From Proteles cristata cristata (taxonomy: Eukaryota > Chordata > Mammalia > Carnivora > Hyaenidae), in NCBI GenBank assembly GCA_017311185.1, contig JAESUZ010001723.1, positions 1,116,001-1,180,000 of the forward strand: a DNA stretch of 64,000 nucleotides, written 5' to 3'. The notes beneath the pieces were generated by a model. It was not told the DNA's origin. It did not search any database and saw nothing but the letters and a program-made list of their open reading frames with translations. The translations under genes and the position numbers were made by a program. Each line of letters opens with the position of its first letter. Within the stretch, counting starts at the first letter, position 1. Below are positions 1 through 10,654 of this stretch, one piece after another.

Positions 1-372
1 TGTTTTTCTTTCTTAAAAAATGTTCATTCAAAAAAATTTGTGTGAGGAAAATAGATTTGGTTAGAACTTTCCCCTCTAGTCAGCTAGTCACAAAGGAAGC
101 TTGCTGCAGGGCTACTCCTTACTCAAATGGCTGACATGATTCTGAGTTGAGCAAAGTATGAGTATTTCCTTCAGAGATTCTTCTTCAGGATAAAAAGCTC
201 CACTGTTTGTCCCCATAGGACCTAGAGCTCTTGGGGCTGATGCCTCGCCACTGCCTCATCACTGGGGCACCTGCATTTGTTACTGGATTCCTAAACCATG
301 AGGGGCAATACTGTACTTGTCCCCCCACCCCCCAACTGATATGCAAGGTATTCAGCAGTGTTCAGCCACTTT
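1..372. other. DOCK3 intron after e18, unique part
   Basis: Non-coding intron. No exon, repeat family or regulatory site recognised. Confidence 0.6.
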
Positions 373-889
373 TAAATAACCCAAGGCATACAGAAATGCT
401 GAGGCATAGGAGCACATGTACCCCAATGTTCATAGCAGCACTCTCCACAATAGCTAAAACCTGGAAAGAGCCTAAGTGTCCATCAACAGATGAATGGATC
501 AAGAAGATGTGGTTTATCTATACCATGGAATACTACATGGCAATGAGAAACAATGAAATCTGGCCATGTGTAGCAACATGGATGGACCTTGAGGGTGTTA
601 TGCTGAGCGAAATAAGTCAGGCAGAGAAGGACAAATATCGTATGTTTGCACGTATAGGAGGATTAGGAGGAACTTGACGGAGGAACAAGGGGGAGAAGAA
701 GAGCGGAAATGGTGGGGGAAAGGGAGAGAGGCAAACCATGAGAGACTCTTGAATGCTGACAAAAACAGGACTGATGGATGTGGGGGGAGGGGGGGATGGG
801 CATGGAAGAGGACACTTGTGGGGATGAGCACTGAGTGTTATGTGGAAACTAATTTGACAATAAACTATTTGTAAAAAAAAAAAAAAAAA
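373..889 (+). mobile_element. L1 3' end, 5'-truncated
   Basis: It contains the ORF2 C-terminal stretch ([20 protein letters not shown], then [17 protein letters not shown]), the G-rich 3' UTR with its AACTAATTTGACAATAAAC end, and a poly(A) of 17 at 873-889. It is closely similar to the L1 copies at 11.8-12.3 kb and 45.0-45.5 kb. A frameshift lies near the ORF2 end. The 5' boundary is approximate and no TSD was found. Confidence 0.85.
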
Positions 890-987
890 TAAGCCTAACT
901 GGATTTACTCTGAGGTGATAAATTAGCTGTAATTGATGTGAGATAAAAGTCTTTTAAACCCCTCATTAGCTGTTAAAATGTGGTATT

Positions 988-1220
988 GGGGGCACCTGGG
1001 TGGTTCAGTTGGTTGAGCATCTGACTTCGGCTCAGGTCATGATCTCATTGCTTGTAAGTTCGAGCCCCACATCAGGCTCTGTGCTGACAGCTCAGAGCCT
1101 GAAGCCTGCTTCAGATTCTGTCTCCATCTCTCTCTGTCCTCACACTCCTCGTACTCTGTCTCTCTCTCACACACACAAGTAAATAAATATTAAAAATTAA
1201 AAAAAAATTAACAAAATTTT
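988..1220 (+). mobile_element. SINEC (tRNA-Lys-derived carnivore SINE)
   Basis: tRNA-like head with A-box and B-box, then a CT-rich segment and a short A-rich tail. The left target copy aatgtggtattg begins at 977 and the right copy begins at 1221, with one mismatch. Confidence 0.88.
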
Positions 1221-1235
1221 AATGTGGCATTGTGG

Positions 1236-1993
1236 CACCTCATGCCAGTCAGAGTGGCTACAATGAACAACTCAGGAAACAACAGATGTTGGTGAGGATG
1301 TGGAGAAAGGGGAATTCTCTTGCACTGTTGGTGGAAATGCAAACTGGTGCAGCCGCTCTGGAAAACAGTATGGAGGTTCCTCAAAAAATTAACAATAGAA
1401 TTATGACCCAGCAATAGCACCACTGGGAATTTATCCAAAGGATACAGGGTACCAATTTGTAGGAGTACATGCACCCTAATATTTACAGCAGTGCTATCAA
1501 CAATAGCCAAATTATGGAAAGAGCCCAAATGTCCAACAAGTGATGAATGGATAAAGAAAACGTGGTTTATATATACAATGGAATACTTGGTGATGAAAAA
1601 GAATGAATTCTTGCCATTTGCAACAACGTGGATGGAACTGGAGTGTATTATGCTAATTGAAATAGAAGAAAGTAAGTCAGAGAAAGACAGATATCGTATG
1701 TTTTCACTCATATGCGGAATTTGAGAAACTTAACAGAAGGCCATGGGGGAAGGGAAGGAAAAAAGTAGTTACAAACAGAGAGGGAGGCAATCCATAAGAG
1801 ACTCTTAAATACAGAGAACAAGCTGAGGGTTAATGGGGGTAGGAGAAATGGGTGATGGGCATTGAGGAGGGCATTTGGAATGAGCACTGGGTGTCGTATG
1901 TAAGTGATGAATCATGGGAATCTACTCCTGAAGCCAAGAGTACACTGTACACACTGTATATTAGCTAATTTGACAATAAATATTTAAAAAATA
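1236..1993 (+). mobile_element. L1 3' end, older carnivore type
   Basis: ORF2 C-terminal remnants with several frame breaks ([21 protein letters not shown], then [20 protein letters not shown]) and a 3' UTR ending GACAATAAATATTT. It is flanked by aatgtggcattgtgg at 1221-1235 and aatgtggtattgtgg at 1994-2008, a 15-nt TSD with one mismatch. Confidence 0.85.
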
Positions 1994-2008
1994 AATGTGG
2001 TATTGTGG

Positions 2009-3028
2009 TATTATATTTATATAAATACTTTATATAAACAAAAAGGCATTGCTACTTTTAATGATGAGCTATAACAGAAGCATTTTTTCACTTCACATGG
2101 GGCCAAAGAGTCCTAAGGCAATGAAGTAATAAAAAAATAACTGAATTAGGATATTCATTGAAGGCAATTATGATTTCTGAAACGTCTTCAGCAGAAAATG
2201 AGAATGGATGAATAAATGTTGTTCTGTTTATAGTGGCCTGTTCTGCAGAGACTGTCACACATTTATGTTTGGCCTGATGAGTCAGCTGCTTGAATATGCA
2301 TTTCAGAGAAACAAAATCTTTCTAAGAAACCCTAAGACCAGGGGTTCTTAGGGATCGATGCTATATCTTTCTCTGTGTAAAGAAGAGACTTCAGCAGGGA
2401 TTTGCCTGGGGTCATATAAAGTCAGGTAGAGCCAGGCCCAGAGGCCAAGGTGTCTCATTCATAGTTCGAATCTTGTCTTTTCTTGCTGGGTCAATCAGTG
2501 GCCCACAAGCCTCCCAGGGGAAGAAGGGTCTGTTTGTAACAAGGAATCTCTCTTCAAACATGTGGGTACAGGTAGATTGTGTTTTCCAGGACAGGGCAAA
2601 GTAGTGGAAGGCATCCTGGAGCAGCAGGGAATATAATAACTGTGTAAACATCAGTGTAGTAGTTCCCTCAAATTCTCAAAATGGGCCTCTGGGCCAACAG
2701 GATCAGTCATCAGAGATGTCATCAGAAATGAAGATTCTCAGGCTCCCAGTGGATCAGAAACTTGGGAACAGGAGAAGCAGTCTTCTTCAACAAGCCCTCC
2801 CAGTTGTTGTGATGCCTATTCAAATGTTAGAACTTCTGTATTAGGCAAAGGAGTTGGTGATGGAAGGATATGGGGATATTACTTCACCACCCTATGTAGT
2901 GCTAATAAAGGAAAAAGTTATTAGGAGAAACTAAGAAATCCAAAACAGGTAACGGTGAAGATCAATGTATGTAAACCAATGTCTTTAAGTCAAATGAAAT
3001 GCTAAGTTCTTCAAATATACTGTGTCAC
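2009..3028. other. DOCK3 intron, no recognised element
   Basis: Moderately AT-rich intron sequence. No exon or repeat recognised with confidence. Confidence 0.5.
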
Positions 3029-3234
3029 GGGGCACCTGGGTGGCTCAATCAGTTAAGCGTCTGACTTTTGCTCAAGTTATGATATCATGGCTTGTGGGTT
3101 TGAGCCCCGCGTCAGGCTCTGTGCTGATAGCTCAGATCCTGGAGCCTGCTTCAGATTCTGTGTTTCCCTCTCTGTCTCTTCTGGATTCACACTATTTCTC
3201 TCTCTCTCTCAAAAATAAATGTAAAATAAATAAA
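3029..3234 (+). mobile_element. SINEC
   Basis: Complete head GGGGCACCTGGGTGGCTC, CT-rich body and AAATAAATAAATA tail, running into a (TA)n tract. Confidence 0.9.
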
Positions 3235-3252
3235 TAAATATATATATATAAA

Positions 3253-3283
<31 letters not shown>
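3235..3283. repeat. (TA)n microsatellite
   Basis: About 49 nt of nearly pure TA/AT repeats grown from the tail of the SINE at 3029. Confidence 0.85.
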
Positions 3284-3779
3284 CATGTCATAGTTGGTAG
3301 TATTGACAGTTTTGGGTTTGGAGAGTTTTATTCTATGGAATCAATATTCCTGAAGTGACAAGTGACACCTTGTTATTCGTTCAACAAATATTTGTCCTGT
3401 GACAACCAACTGCCTAATTCAGGATGAGACATTTAAGCCTACATTTCCTAGTTTGTGAAGCAGTAATGGTGGTTAACAGTTCTCTTTGGTGTCCCTGTGC
3501 CCTAGCTCTTAGAAGTGCTCAATAAATGTCAACTCTGATTTTTGTCTCCATGAATCTAGCATGTTTCAGGGACTATGTTGGATTCTAAGGAATAAAGCAC
3601 AAGAAACAGCCCTGGTGCCCAACAGCTAGCTCATCATCTTGCAGAGGAGGCAGGGACAACAGCTGACACAAGCCAGCATGGTTAGTGCTTGGGATGGGGC
3701 ACACAGAAAGGGTGGTCTGCGGTCTGGGATGTCAACGGACAACAGAGTTGAGAAAAGTGGTGTTGTAAGAACCTAATTA

Positions 3780-4340
3780 AGGAAGGCTTTTGCTCTTTGA
3801 CCCAGCAATTACAGGTGAGAAATTTATCTAAGAGAATTAGGAATGGGTATGTTTTTTACAATATTAACAACAAAAATTTGGAATGAACCTAAGTTTCTAA
3901 AACTAGAAGCCTGACTAAATACACTGTGGTCTAGTCCATGCAATGGATTACTATATAACCTCTAAACTGACAGTGCAGGACAGAGGAGCAATGAATCGAC
4001 ATGAAGAGACAGTGATGAAAACATGCTACTAAAAAGAGGAGATTAAAAGTCAATATACACAATGGTCTCTGAACCCCAATATATACAATGATTCCATTTT
4101 TTAACTTAAAAAACCTCTATGTATGGGAAAAACAGTCTATAAAGACATACCCTGTCCTCCCCTCCAAGTTACTAAAATAGTAGGATTATGGATTAAAATT
4201 TTAAATTATAGCTTATTTGCATTTTAATTTTTCTATATTAAATACCTGTTGTTTTTGTAATTAGAAGATATATTTTTAGTAGGTGGGAAGAAATAGGGGA
4301 GTAGTTAACAGAGCCAAAGCTGTAGAAAGCACAACTGTAA
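3780..4340 (+). mobile_element. Ancient L1 3' fragment (probable)
   Basis: Contains the order typical of old mammalian L1 ends: a GACCCAGCAATT motif, then a GGAATGAACCTAAGTTTCTAA-like segment, then TGCAATGGATTACTAT. It is heavily decayed with no open frame, and the borders are approximate. Confidence 0.5.
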
Positions 4341-4386
4341 TCAAGACAAACACTTTGGTAATTAGAAGGTTATAGGTGATCTTTTT

Positions 4387-4597
4387 TTAACATTAAAAAA
4401 TGTTTATTTATTTTGAGACAGAGAGAGAGTGCACGAGTGAGGAGGGGAGGAGAGAGGGAGAGAGAAAGAATCCCAAGCAGGTTCCATGCTGTCAGTGCAG
4501 AGCCCAACACAGGGCTCGAACTCACGAACTGTGAGATAATGATCCGAGCCGAAATCAAGAGTCGGGCACTTAACTGACTGAGCCACCCAGGCACCCC
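4387..4597 (-). mobile_element. SINEC
   Basis: Reverse-complement SINE: the head ends at 4597 (CCACCCAGGCACCCC) and the GA-rich body and A-rich tail lie at low coordinates. Confidence 0.88.
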
Positions 4598-4846
4598 AAA
4601 GGTTATGGGTGATCTTGAAGAGAGCAGCTTCAACAGAAGTGCATATACAATACACATTAGACTGGATGGGTAGGAGGGTGGGAAATGGAAATGTGGGGAT
4701 AAAGAGTAGACCACTTTTTAAAACTATTTGGTGGCAAAGGGAAGCAGCAGCAAGGTTTTGCTTACCAAGGTCAGGAAGGTTTACATGGCTTGCTTGATAT
4801 CAATTATTCATGACAGTCTTTTTTTTCTTTTAAGTTTATTTATTTT

Positions 4847-5070
4847 GGGGCGCCTGGGTGGCTTAGTCGGTTAAGCGTCCGACTTTCGCTTAGGTCCTGA
4901 TCTCGCGGTTCGTGGGTTCGAGCCCCGCGTCGGGCTCTGCGCTGACTGCCAGTCAGAGCCTGGAGCCTGTTTCAGAGTCTGTGACTCCCTCTCTCTCTGA
5001 CCCTCCCCTGCTCACGCTGTCTCTCTCTCTCTCTCCTAGAAATAAATAAAACATTAAAAACATTTTTTAA
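4847..5070 (+). mobile_element. Young SINEC inserted in an older SINE
   Basis: Complete element of the GCTTAGTCGGTTAAGCGTCC type, ending CCTAGAAATAAATAAAAC. It is flanked by a perfect 15-nt TSD, aagtttatttatttt, at 4832-4846 and 5071-5085. It interrupts the tail of the minus-strand SINE at 5071-5237. Confidence 0.92.
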
Positions 5071-5237
5071 AAGTTTATTTATTTTGAGAGAGAGAGAGAG
5101 AGAGAATGAGAATGAATTCCAAGCAGGCTCCATGCTGTCACTGTGAAGCCTGACACAGGGTTCAGTCCCACAAACTGTGAGACATCACCTGAGCTGAAAT
5201 AGTCAGACAGTTAACTGACCCGGCGGCCCAGGCGACC
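5071..5237 (-). mobile_element. Older SINEC, interrupted
   Basis: Reverse-complement SINE with a degraded head (ends near GGCGGCCCAGGCGACC). Its tail end is split off at 4832-4846 by the younger insertion. Confidence 0.82.
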
Positions 5238-5638
5238 TTATGATAGTCTTAATGAGGGAAGGAACACAGCTGAACAGGTGAGTCTTGAAGTGTGAGGCAA
5301 ATGAGTTCCAACTTAGTTTCCACAAAGTTATCCTTCTTTATTCACAGGGAGTAATGATGGAATGCAGCCTAGCCCCTCTTTCAACAGGCTCAGTGAGCCA
5401 TGGTGCATTTCTGCAATATCATCTGCTTCTCAGCAAGTAGGTTCTGTCATCAGGCAGTTGTGCTTTTTGCACAATTTGGAAGGTTGTGACAACACAGAAA
5501 TTAAATTCTTTGTTTGAAGTTATTATTTTCTAAAAAAATTAAGGGATTAGAGTTACACACTCCAAAAATGGATTCTTATGTTAAATACTATTTATCCATG
5601 ATAAAGAGCATCTATATAAAACCTAGAACTAGTTTGCA

Positions 5639-7960
5639 TCATACTTAACTGTGTAACACCAAATGCTTTCCCTGAAGATTAAGGGCAAAGCAAGGATGTT
5701 CACTCTCATCACTCTTATTTAACACCAGATCAAAGGCCCCAGCCAGTGCAATGAGGTAAGAAAAAAAATAAGGGGCATACAGATTAGAAAGGAAGAAATA
5801 AAACTGTCTCTATTTGTAAGTGATGGGATTAGCTAACTAGAAAATCCCAAGGAATCACCAAGGGGGAGAAGAAGGGCAGAAATGGTGGGGGGAAGGGGGA
5901 GAGGCAAACCATGAGAGACTCTTGAATGCTGACAAAAACTGAGGACTGGTGGATGTGGGGGGGGAGGGGGTGGGCATGGAGGAGGACACTTGTGGGGATG
6001 AGCACTGGGTGTTATGTGGAAACTAATTTGACAATAAACTATTTGTAAAAAAAAAAAAAAAGAAAAATATTTATTATTTTCTTTCTAAATAAATGTTCAC
6101 ATTCCAAAAAAAAAAAAAAAAAAGAAAATCCCAAGGAATGTCCAAAAACCTTCTACAATTAATAAGTAAGTTTAGCAAGGGTGCATGATATAATATTAAT
6201 ATACAAAACAGTTGTATTTCTATGTACTAGCAACAAACAACTGGAAAATAAAATTTAAAAATAAGAATAATTTATAATAGCACCAAAAAACAGGAAATAT
6301 TTACCATATAAATCTAACAACATGTACAAATCTGTATACTGAAACTATAAAACAATGAAAAAAATAAAAAAGAATACCTAAAAAATGGACAGATATACCG
6401 CCTTCACGGACTATAAGTATGATTAAGTATTACTAAGATATCAATTCTTTCCAATTTAATCTACAGATTATAATGCAATCTCAAACTCAGCAGTAATTTT
6501 TGAGGATATTGACATGCTAATTATGAGACGTACATGAAAAGGAACTGGAATGGCTAAGATTACACTGGAATAAAAACAAATTTGGAGTATTCGCACCATT
6601 TGATTTTAAGACTAACTATAAAGCTACCATAATCAAGACTGTGTGGGCATGGTAAAAGATAAGACATAGATCAATGGAAAGACTAGTGAGTCCAGAAAGA
6701 GAACTGTACAGATAACGGTGAACTGATTTTTGACAAAAAATAATTTCTTTCAACAAAAGGTGTTGGATATCCATGTGTGAAAAGGAGAAAAAAAAGTCTT
6801 GACCCATATTTCACATTTTATACAAAGGTTACCTCGAAATAGGTAACAGATCTAAATATAAAATTATAAAACTGCTTGAAGAAACACAGGAGAAAAAATT
6901 CTGTGTTCTTGGACTAAGAGTTCTCAGATATTATCCCAAAAGCATTATCTATAGAAGAAAGCCATTGATAAAATGGACTGCATAAGAATTAAAAATTTTT
7001 GTTCTGTGAAAGATACTATTGTAAATGAGAAGACAAGCTAAAGACTGGGAGGAAATATATGTAAATCATATATTCAACAAAAGACTTACATCTAGAATAC
7101 ATAAAGAACCTTCAGTTTTTTTGAACCTTCAAAACAATAGGAAAACAAATAGCCCAATTAAAATGAACACAAGTTTTAAATAACCATTTCACCAAAGAAG
7201 ATATAAAGATGGTAAACACATTAAAAGATGGTCAACATCATTAATCATTAAAGATATGGAAATTAAAACCTCCAAGATATAAACTATATATCTATTAGAA
7301 TGGCTAAAAAAAACCACACAAAGAAATAATATCAAGTTCTGGTGAGCATATAGGTCAACTAAAACTCTCATACAATGCTGCTGGGACTTCAAAATGGCAT
7401 AGCCACTTGGGAATAAAATTTGATAGCATCTTATAAAGTTAAACACACATTTACCACAATAGCCAACAATCCTATTCCTAGATATTTACCTAAGAAAAGT
7501 GAAAGTTTATATTCATACAAAAACCTGTAAAGAAATATTTTTTAACAGCTTTATTTGTAATCAACATAAAGCGGAAATAATGCAAATGTCTTTCAAATGG
7601 TGAATAACTACAATGGAATACCACGAAGCAAGAGAAAAACTGATATGTGCAACAACAATGGATGGACCTCTTGATGCATTATGCTGAGTGAAAGAACCAG
7701 ACTCAAAAGGCTACATTTTACATTATTCCATTCAACTGACATTCTGGAAAAGGCACACCTACAGTGATGGAGAACAGATTGTCATAGGTTAAAGGTAGGG
7801 GGAAGGTTTGACTACAAAAAGGTAGCATGATGGAATTCTTAGGAATTTCAAAAATCTTGATTGTGGTGGCGGTACACGACTATGTGTTTAGCAAAATTTA
7901 CAGAACTGTAAATCACAAAGAATGAATTTTGCTCTTTGTAAACTTAAAAACAAACAAACA
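5639..7960 (+). mobile_element. Ancient L1, ORF2 RT to 3' UTR, interrupted
   Basis: The translated pieces follow ORF2 in order: the reverse-transcriptase region (SPLLFN-like, then a degraded SLFADDM-like stretch at 5700-5850), KATIIKTVW-like at 6620, a TTTGACAAAA motif at 6730, the C-terminal region at 7140-7720, then a 3' UTR ending in A-rich sequence near 7960. It has many stops and frameshifts, so it is very old. A young L1 with 17-nt TSDs interrupts it at 5856-6122. Confidence 0.8.
5856..6122 (+). mobile_element. Young L1 3' end with 3' transduction
   Basis: 5'-truncated L1 3' UTR (5861-6046), first poly(A) at 6047-6061, then 44 nt of non-L1 sequence (6062-6105) containing AATAAA at 6088-6093, then a second poly(A). 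The whole is flanked by a perfect 17-nt TSD, agaaaatcccaaggaat, at 5839-5855 and 6123-6139. This is the structure expected of an L1-mediated 3' transduction. Confidence 0.9.
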
Positions 7961-8381
7961 TGAATAAATAAATAAGAATTTAAAAATTACTGTTTGTCTG
8001 GTCTGCTCCTCACTATTACAACTACTCACTATAAGACCACTGGTTCATCCCAGAGTCATAGGGTTAGGAGGGAGATTAGTGGGAAGCTTAGCTAAAATCA
8101 GCTTCCTTACCACTGACCCCTATTGATCCTAGTCCTATTCTTTGGAGCTACACATAGAAAGGCAGGGGCCATTTCCTTTACCTTAGAGGTGGCAGAAGGT
8201 TTATACAGAGGGACAGCCTGAAGCGACTTAGTCAGAAGCTAAGGGATTATACCTTCTGGACCCACCCCTCTGTGCAGGAGTCTGTGAAATTCTGGGCTAC
8301 CCTGAACCATGAGAAGCCATCTGATCTTGGCTCTAACCCTAGAAATGCCTGGACCATGCACAAGAAAGGAAGGATACTATG
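7961..8381. other. DOCK3 intron, no recognised element
   Basis: Unique-looking intron sequence; nothing recognised. Confidence 0.5.
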
Positions 8382-8398
8382 CTCCCAGGGCCTTTTCT

Positions 8399-8696
8399 TT
8401 CTTTCTCTCTTTCTCTCTTCTCTCTCTTCTCTCCTCTCTCTCTCCCTCCCTCCCTCCCTCCTTCTCCCTTCCTCTCCCTCCCTCCCTCCCTCCCTCCTCC
8501 TCCCTCCCCTCCTCCCCTCCTCCTCCTCCTTCCTCCTTCCCTCCCTCCCTCCCCTCCCTCTCCTCCCTTCCCTCCTCCTCCCTCCCTCCTTCTCCACCCT
8601 CCTTCCTTCCTCCCCCTCCTCCCTCCCTCCTCCCTCCTTCCTCCCTCCTCCCTTCCTCCCTCCCTCCTCCTCCCTCCTTCCTTCCTTCCTTTCTTT
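8399..8696. repeat. Polypyrimidine/polypurine tract (expanded SINE tail)
   Basis: Almost 300 nt of C and T only on the plus strand, mostly (CCTC/CCTT/TCC)n. It lies between the left TSD copy and the SINE body at 8697-8898, so it belongs to the SINE tail rather than to the host intron. Confidence 0.9.
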
Positions 8697-8898
8697 TTTA
8701 ATATTTTTATTTATTCTAGGAGAGAGAGACAGCGTGAGCAGGGAAGGGTCAGAGAGAGAGGAGTCACAGACTGGAACAGGCTCAGGCTCTGAGCTGGCAG
8801 TCAGCACAGAGCCCGACGCGGGGCTCAAACCCACGAACTGCGAGATCATGACCTAAGCGAAAGTCGGACGCTTAACCGACTAAGCCACCCAGGCGCCC
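8697..8898 (-). mobile_element. Young SINEC with giant tail
   Basis: Reverse-complement SINE of the CCTAGAA-type subfamily, head ending CCACCCAGGCGCCCC. TSD ctcccaggg(c/t)cttttct at 8382-8398 and 8899-8915, one mismatch in 17. It lies 290 nt from DOCK3 exon e18. Confidence 0.92.
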
Positions 8899-9188
8899 CT
8901 CCCAGGGTCTTTTCTGAATGAAACTGGATGATCACAGTCCCAGTCACTCACTCCTTGAACAGAAAATTTCTTTATATGATGTTCATTCCTTTACTCTGAT
9001 TCTTTTCTGACCTCTAACTTCATGAAGAAAATCCACAAATCAATTCTGGCTGGCAATTAAGGGAAAACCCTTGAATAGGATTCAAGATGGGCAAGCTACA
9101 GCCATTCCCACTGGAACTACAGTCTGGCATCTGAATCACCTTCCTGGACAGAAGGGGGCCATCCAGAGGAGGGCAAGTGTCATCTTAC

Positions 9189-9337
9189 CTGTTTGAAGTT
9201 GCCATTTTTCCTCTGCTCCCAGTCCATCATGTCATGAAAGATGGGAATCATGATATTCCGTACTTCTGGCTGTGGAACCAGTGTCACACCCAGAAAAGGA
9301 CCAATCATTCCCGGAATAAAGTGGATCTTATGTTCAC
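9189..9337 (-). CDS. DOCK3: DOCK3 exon e18 (last in window)
   Basis: 149 nt, phase 1 in, phase 0 out. It completes Gly, then reads [40 protein letters not shown] and QRKNGNFKQ. The acceptor is TTATTTAG and the donor CAG|GTAAGA. The HFIPGMIGP...PIFHDMM motif is a DOCK-family signature just before DHR-2. The next exon (expected to begin VEAELIDKLDS) was not found in 1-9188. Confidence 0.96.
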
Positions 9338-10615
9338 CTAAATAACAAAACCCAACAGATATTAGTTTATGCTTTCTTTGCTTCTTCTATAGAAGCTTCC
9401 CAAATGTGGTCATAGTAGATACTTTCATCTGCCCTGGAAGTATTGAGAACAAAGCAAGCTTTCCCCTATGAATTTCTGAGATACTCTTTTTCTTGGCTTT
9501 TTGGAATTCATAGATAAAACTGGCCCAGCCCAGCTAAAACAAATGTTCAACAGGCATAAATTGCCTTTCTTTTTTTTTTTTTTTGAAAGCTAGTCATTTT
9601 ATTTATTTTTTATTTTAATTAATTAATTAATTTTTTTTACACATAGTTTATTGTCAAATTAGTTTCCACATAACACTCAGTGCCCATCCCCCCTCCCCCC
9701 CACATCCATCAATCCTCAGTTTTTGTCAGCATTCAAGAGTCTCTCATGGTTTGCCTCTCTCCCTTTCCCCCACTATTTCCGCCCTTCTTCTCCCCCTTGT
9801 TCCTCCGTCAAGTTCCTCCTAATCCTCATATACATGCAAACATATGTCAGGCAGAGAAGAACAAATAAATTGCCTTTCTAAAGATTTATGGGAGGTTCAG
9901 CAAACTGCTTGAAAAATCATTCCAAGGTCAAGAAACAGAGTTCAATACTTTAGACAGAATAGGATTTCTGAGAACCTATGATAGTTTCATATTGTTCAGC
10001 ATTTATTTAGCAAGGAATATTTATCCATTTCTGCTTGAACACAATCCACTATCCCCGGGGTCTCTACCTCTATCCCAGAGGCATATCCCAGAGGGACTAT
10101 GAGATGTTCATAGTCCCTGGTCCAGCCACTAGAGGCCTGAAGTTCATGGGCCTCTTCACAGCCTGTGCTCATGTCTGCCCAAAAGGCTTCCTCCTGAGTT
10201 AGCAGGAGCCTCCTGTACAGCCCTACTTGGACAGAATGACTCAAGGATTCTGTCTGTGCTCTTCCGCAGGCATGTCCCTTGTCTTCACATTGCACTCCTG
10301 ATGGTAGCACTGCATCTACACAGACCAGCTTAGCTCATCCCCCAATGTTCTTATGAGGCCTTTCCATGGGAAGTGGGTGATGAAGGTTTCCTTGTGATTG
10401 GCCTGCAATCTGGGGCATGTTCCCGTAAGCCAGGGCCAGTCCTGAGGACTGTGGGACAGAACTTTTCTCTTCCTTGCAGTGATGCAACAGAGTGAGCCAT
10501 CTTCCAGAGCTCTACCTTCAGTCCTTCAGAGACTATAAAGAAGACAAACTGTGAACCTGTGTAATAACTGCTTTAGCCAAGTAAAATCAGTTCTTGAGGA
10601 CCAGAAAATGCCATT

Positions 10616-10654
<39 letters not shown>

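Noticed and set aside
231..677. 148-codon plus-strand open frame
   Set aside because: Its second half is the ORF2 C-terminus of a truncated L1 and its first half is unrelated intron; it is not a host gene.
8247..8856. Long overlapping open frames of about 194-200 codons on both strands (Arg/Glu/Gly-rich one way, Ser/Pro/Leu-rich the other)
   Set aside because: They come from the C/T-only low-complexity tract and the adjoining SINE; a stop-free frame is expected there and no protein similarity is visible.
1..9188. Possible following DOCK3 exon (expected to start VEAELIDKLDS)
   Set aside because: No matching minus-strand sequence seen; probably before the window.
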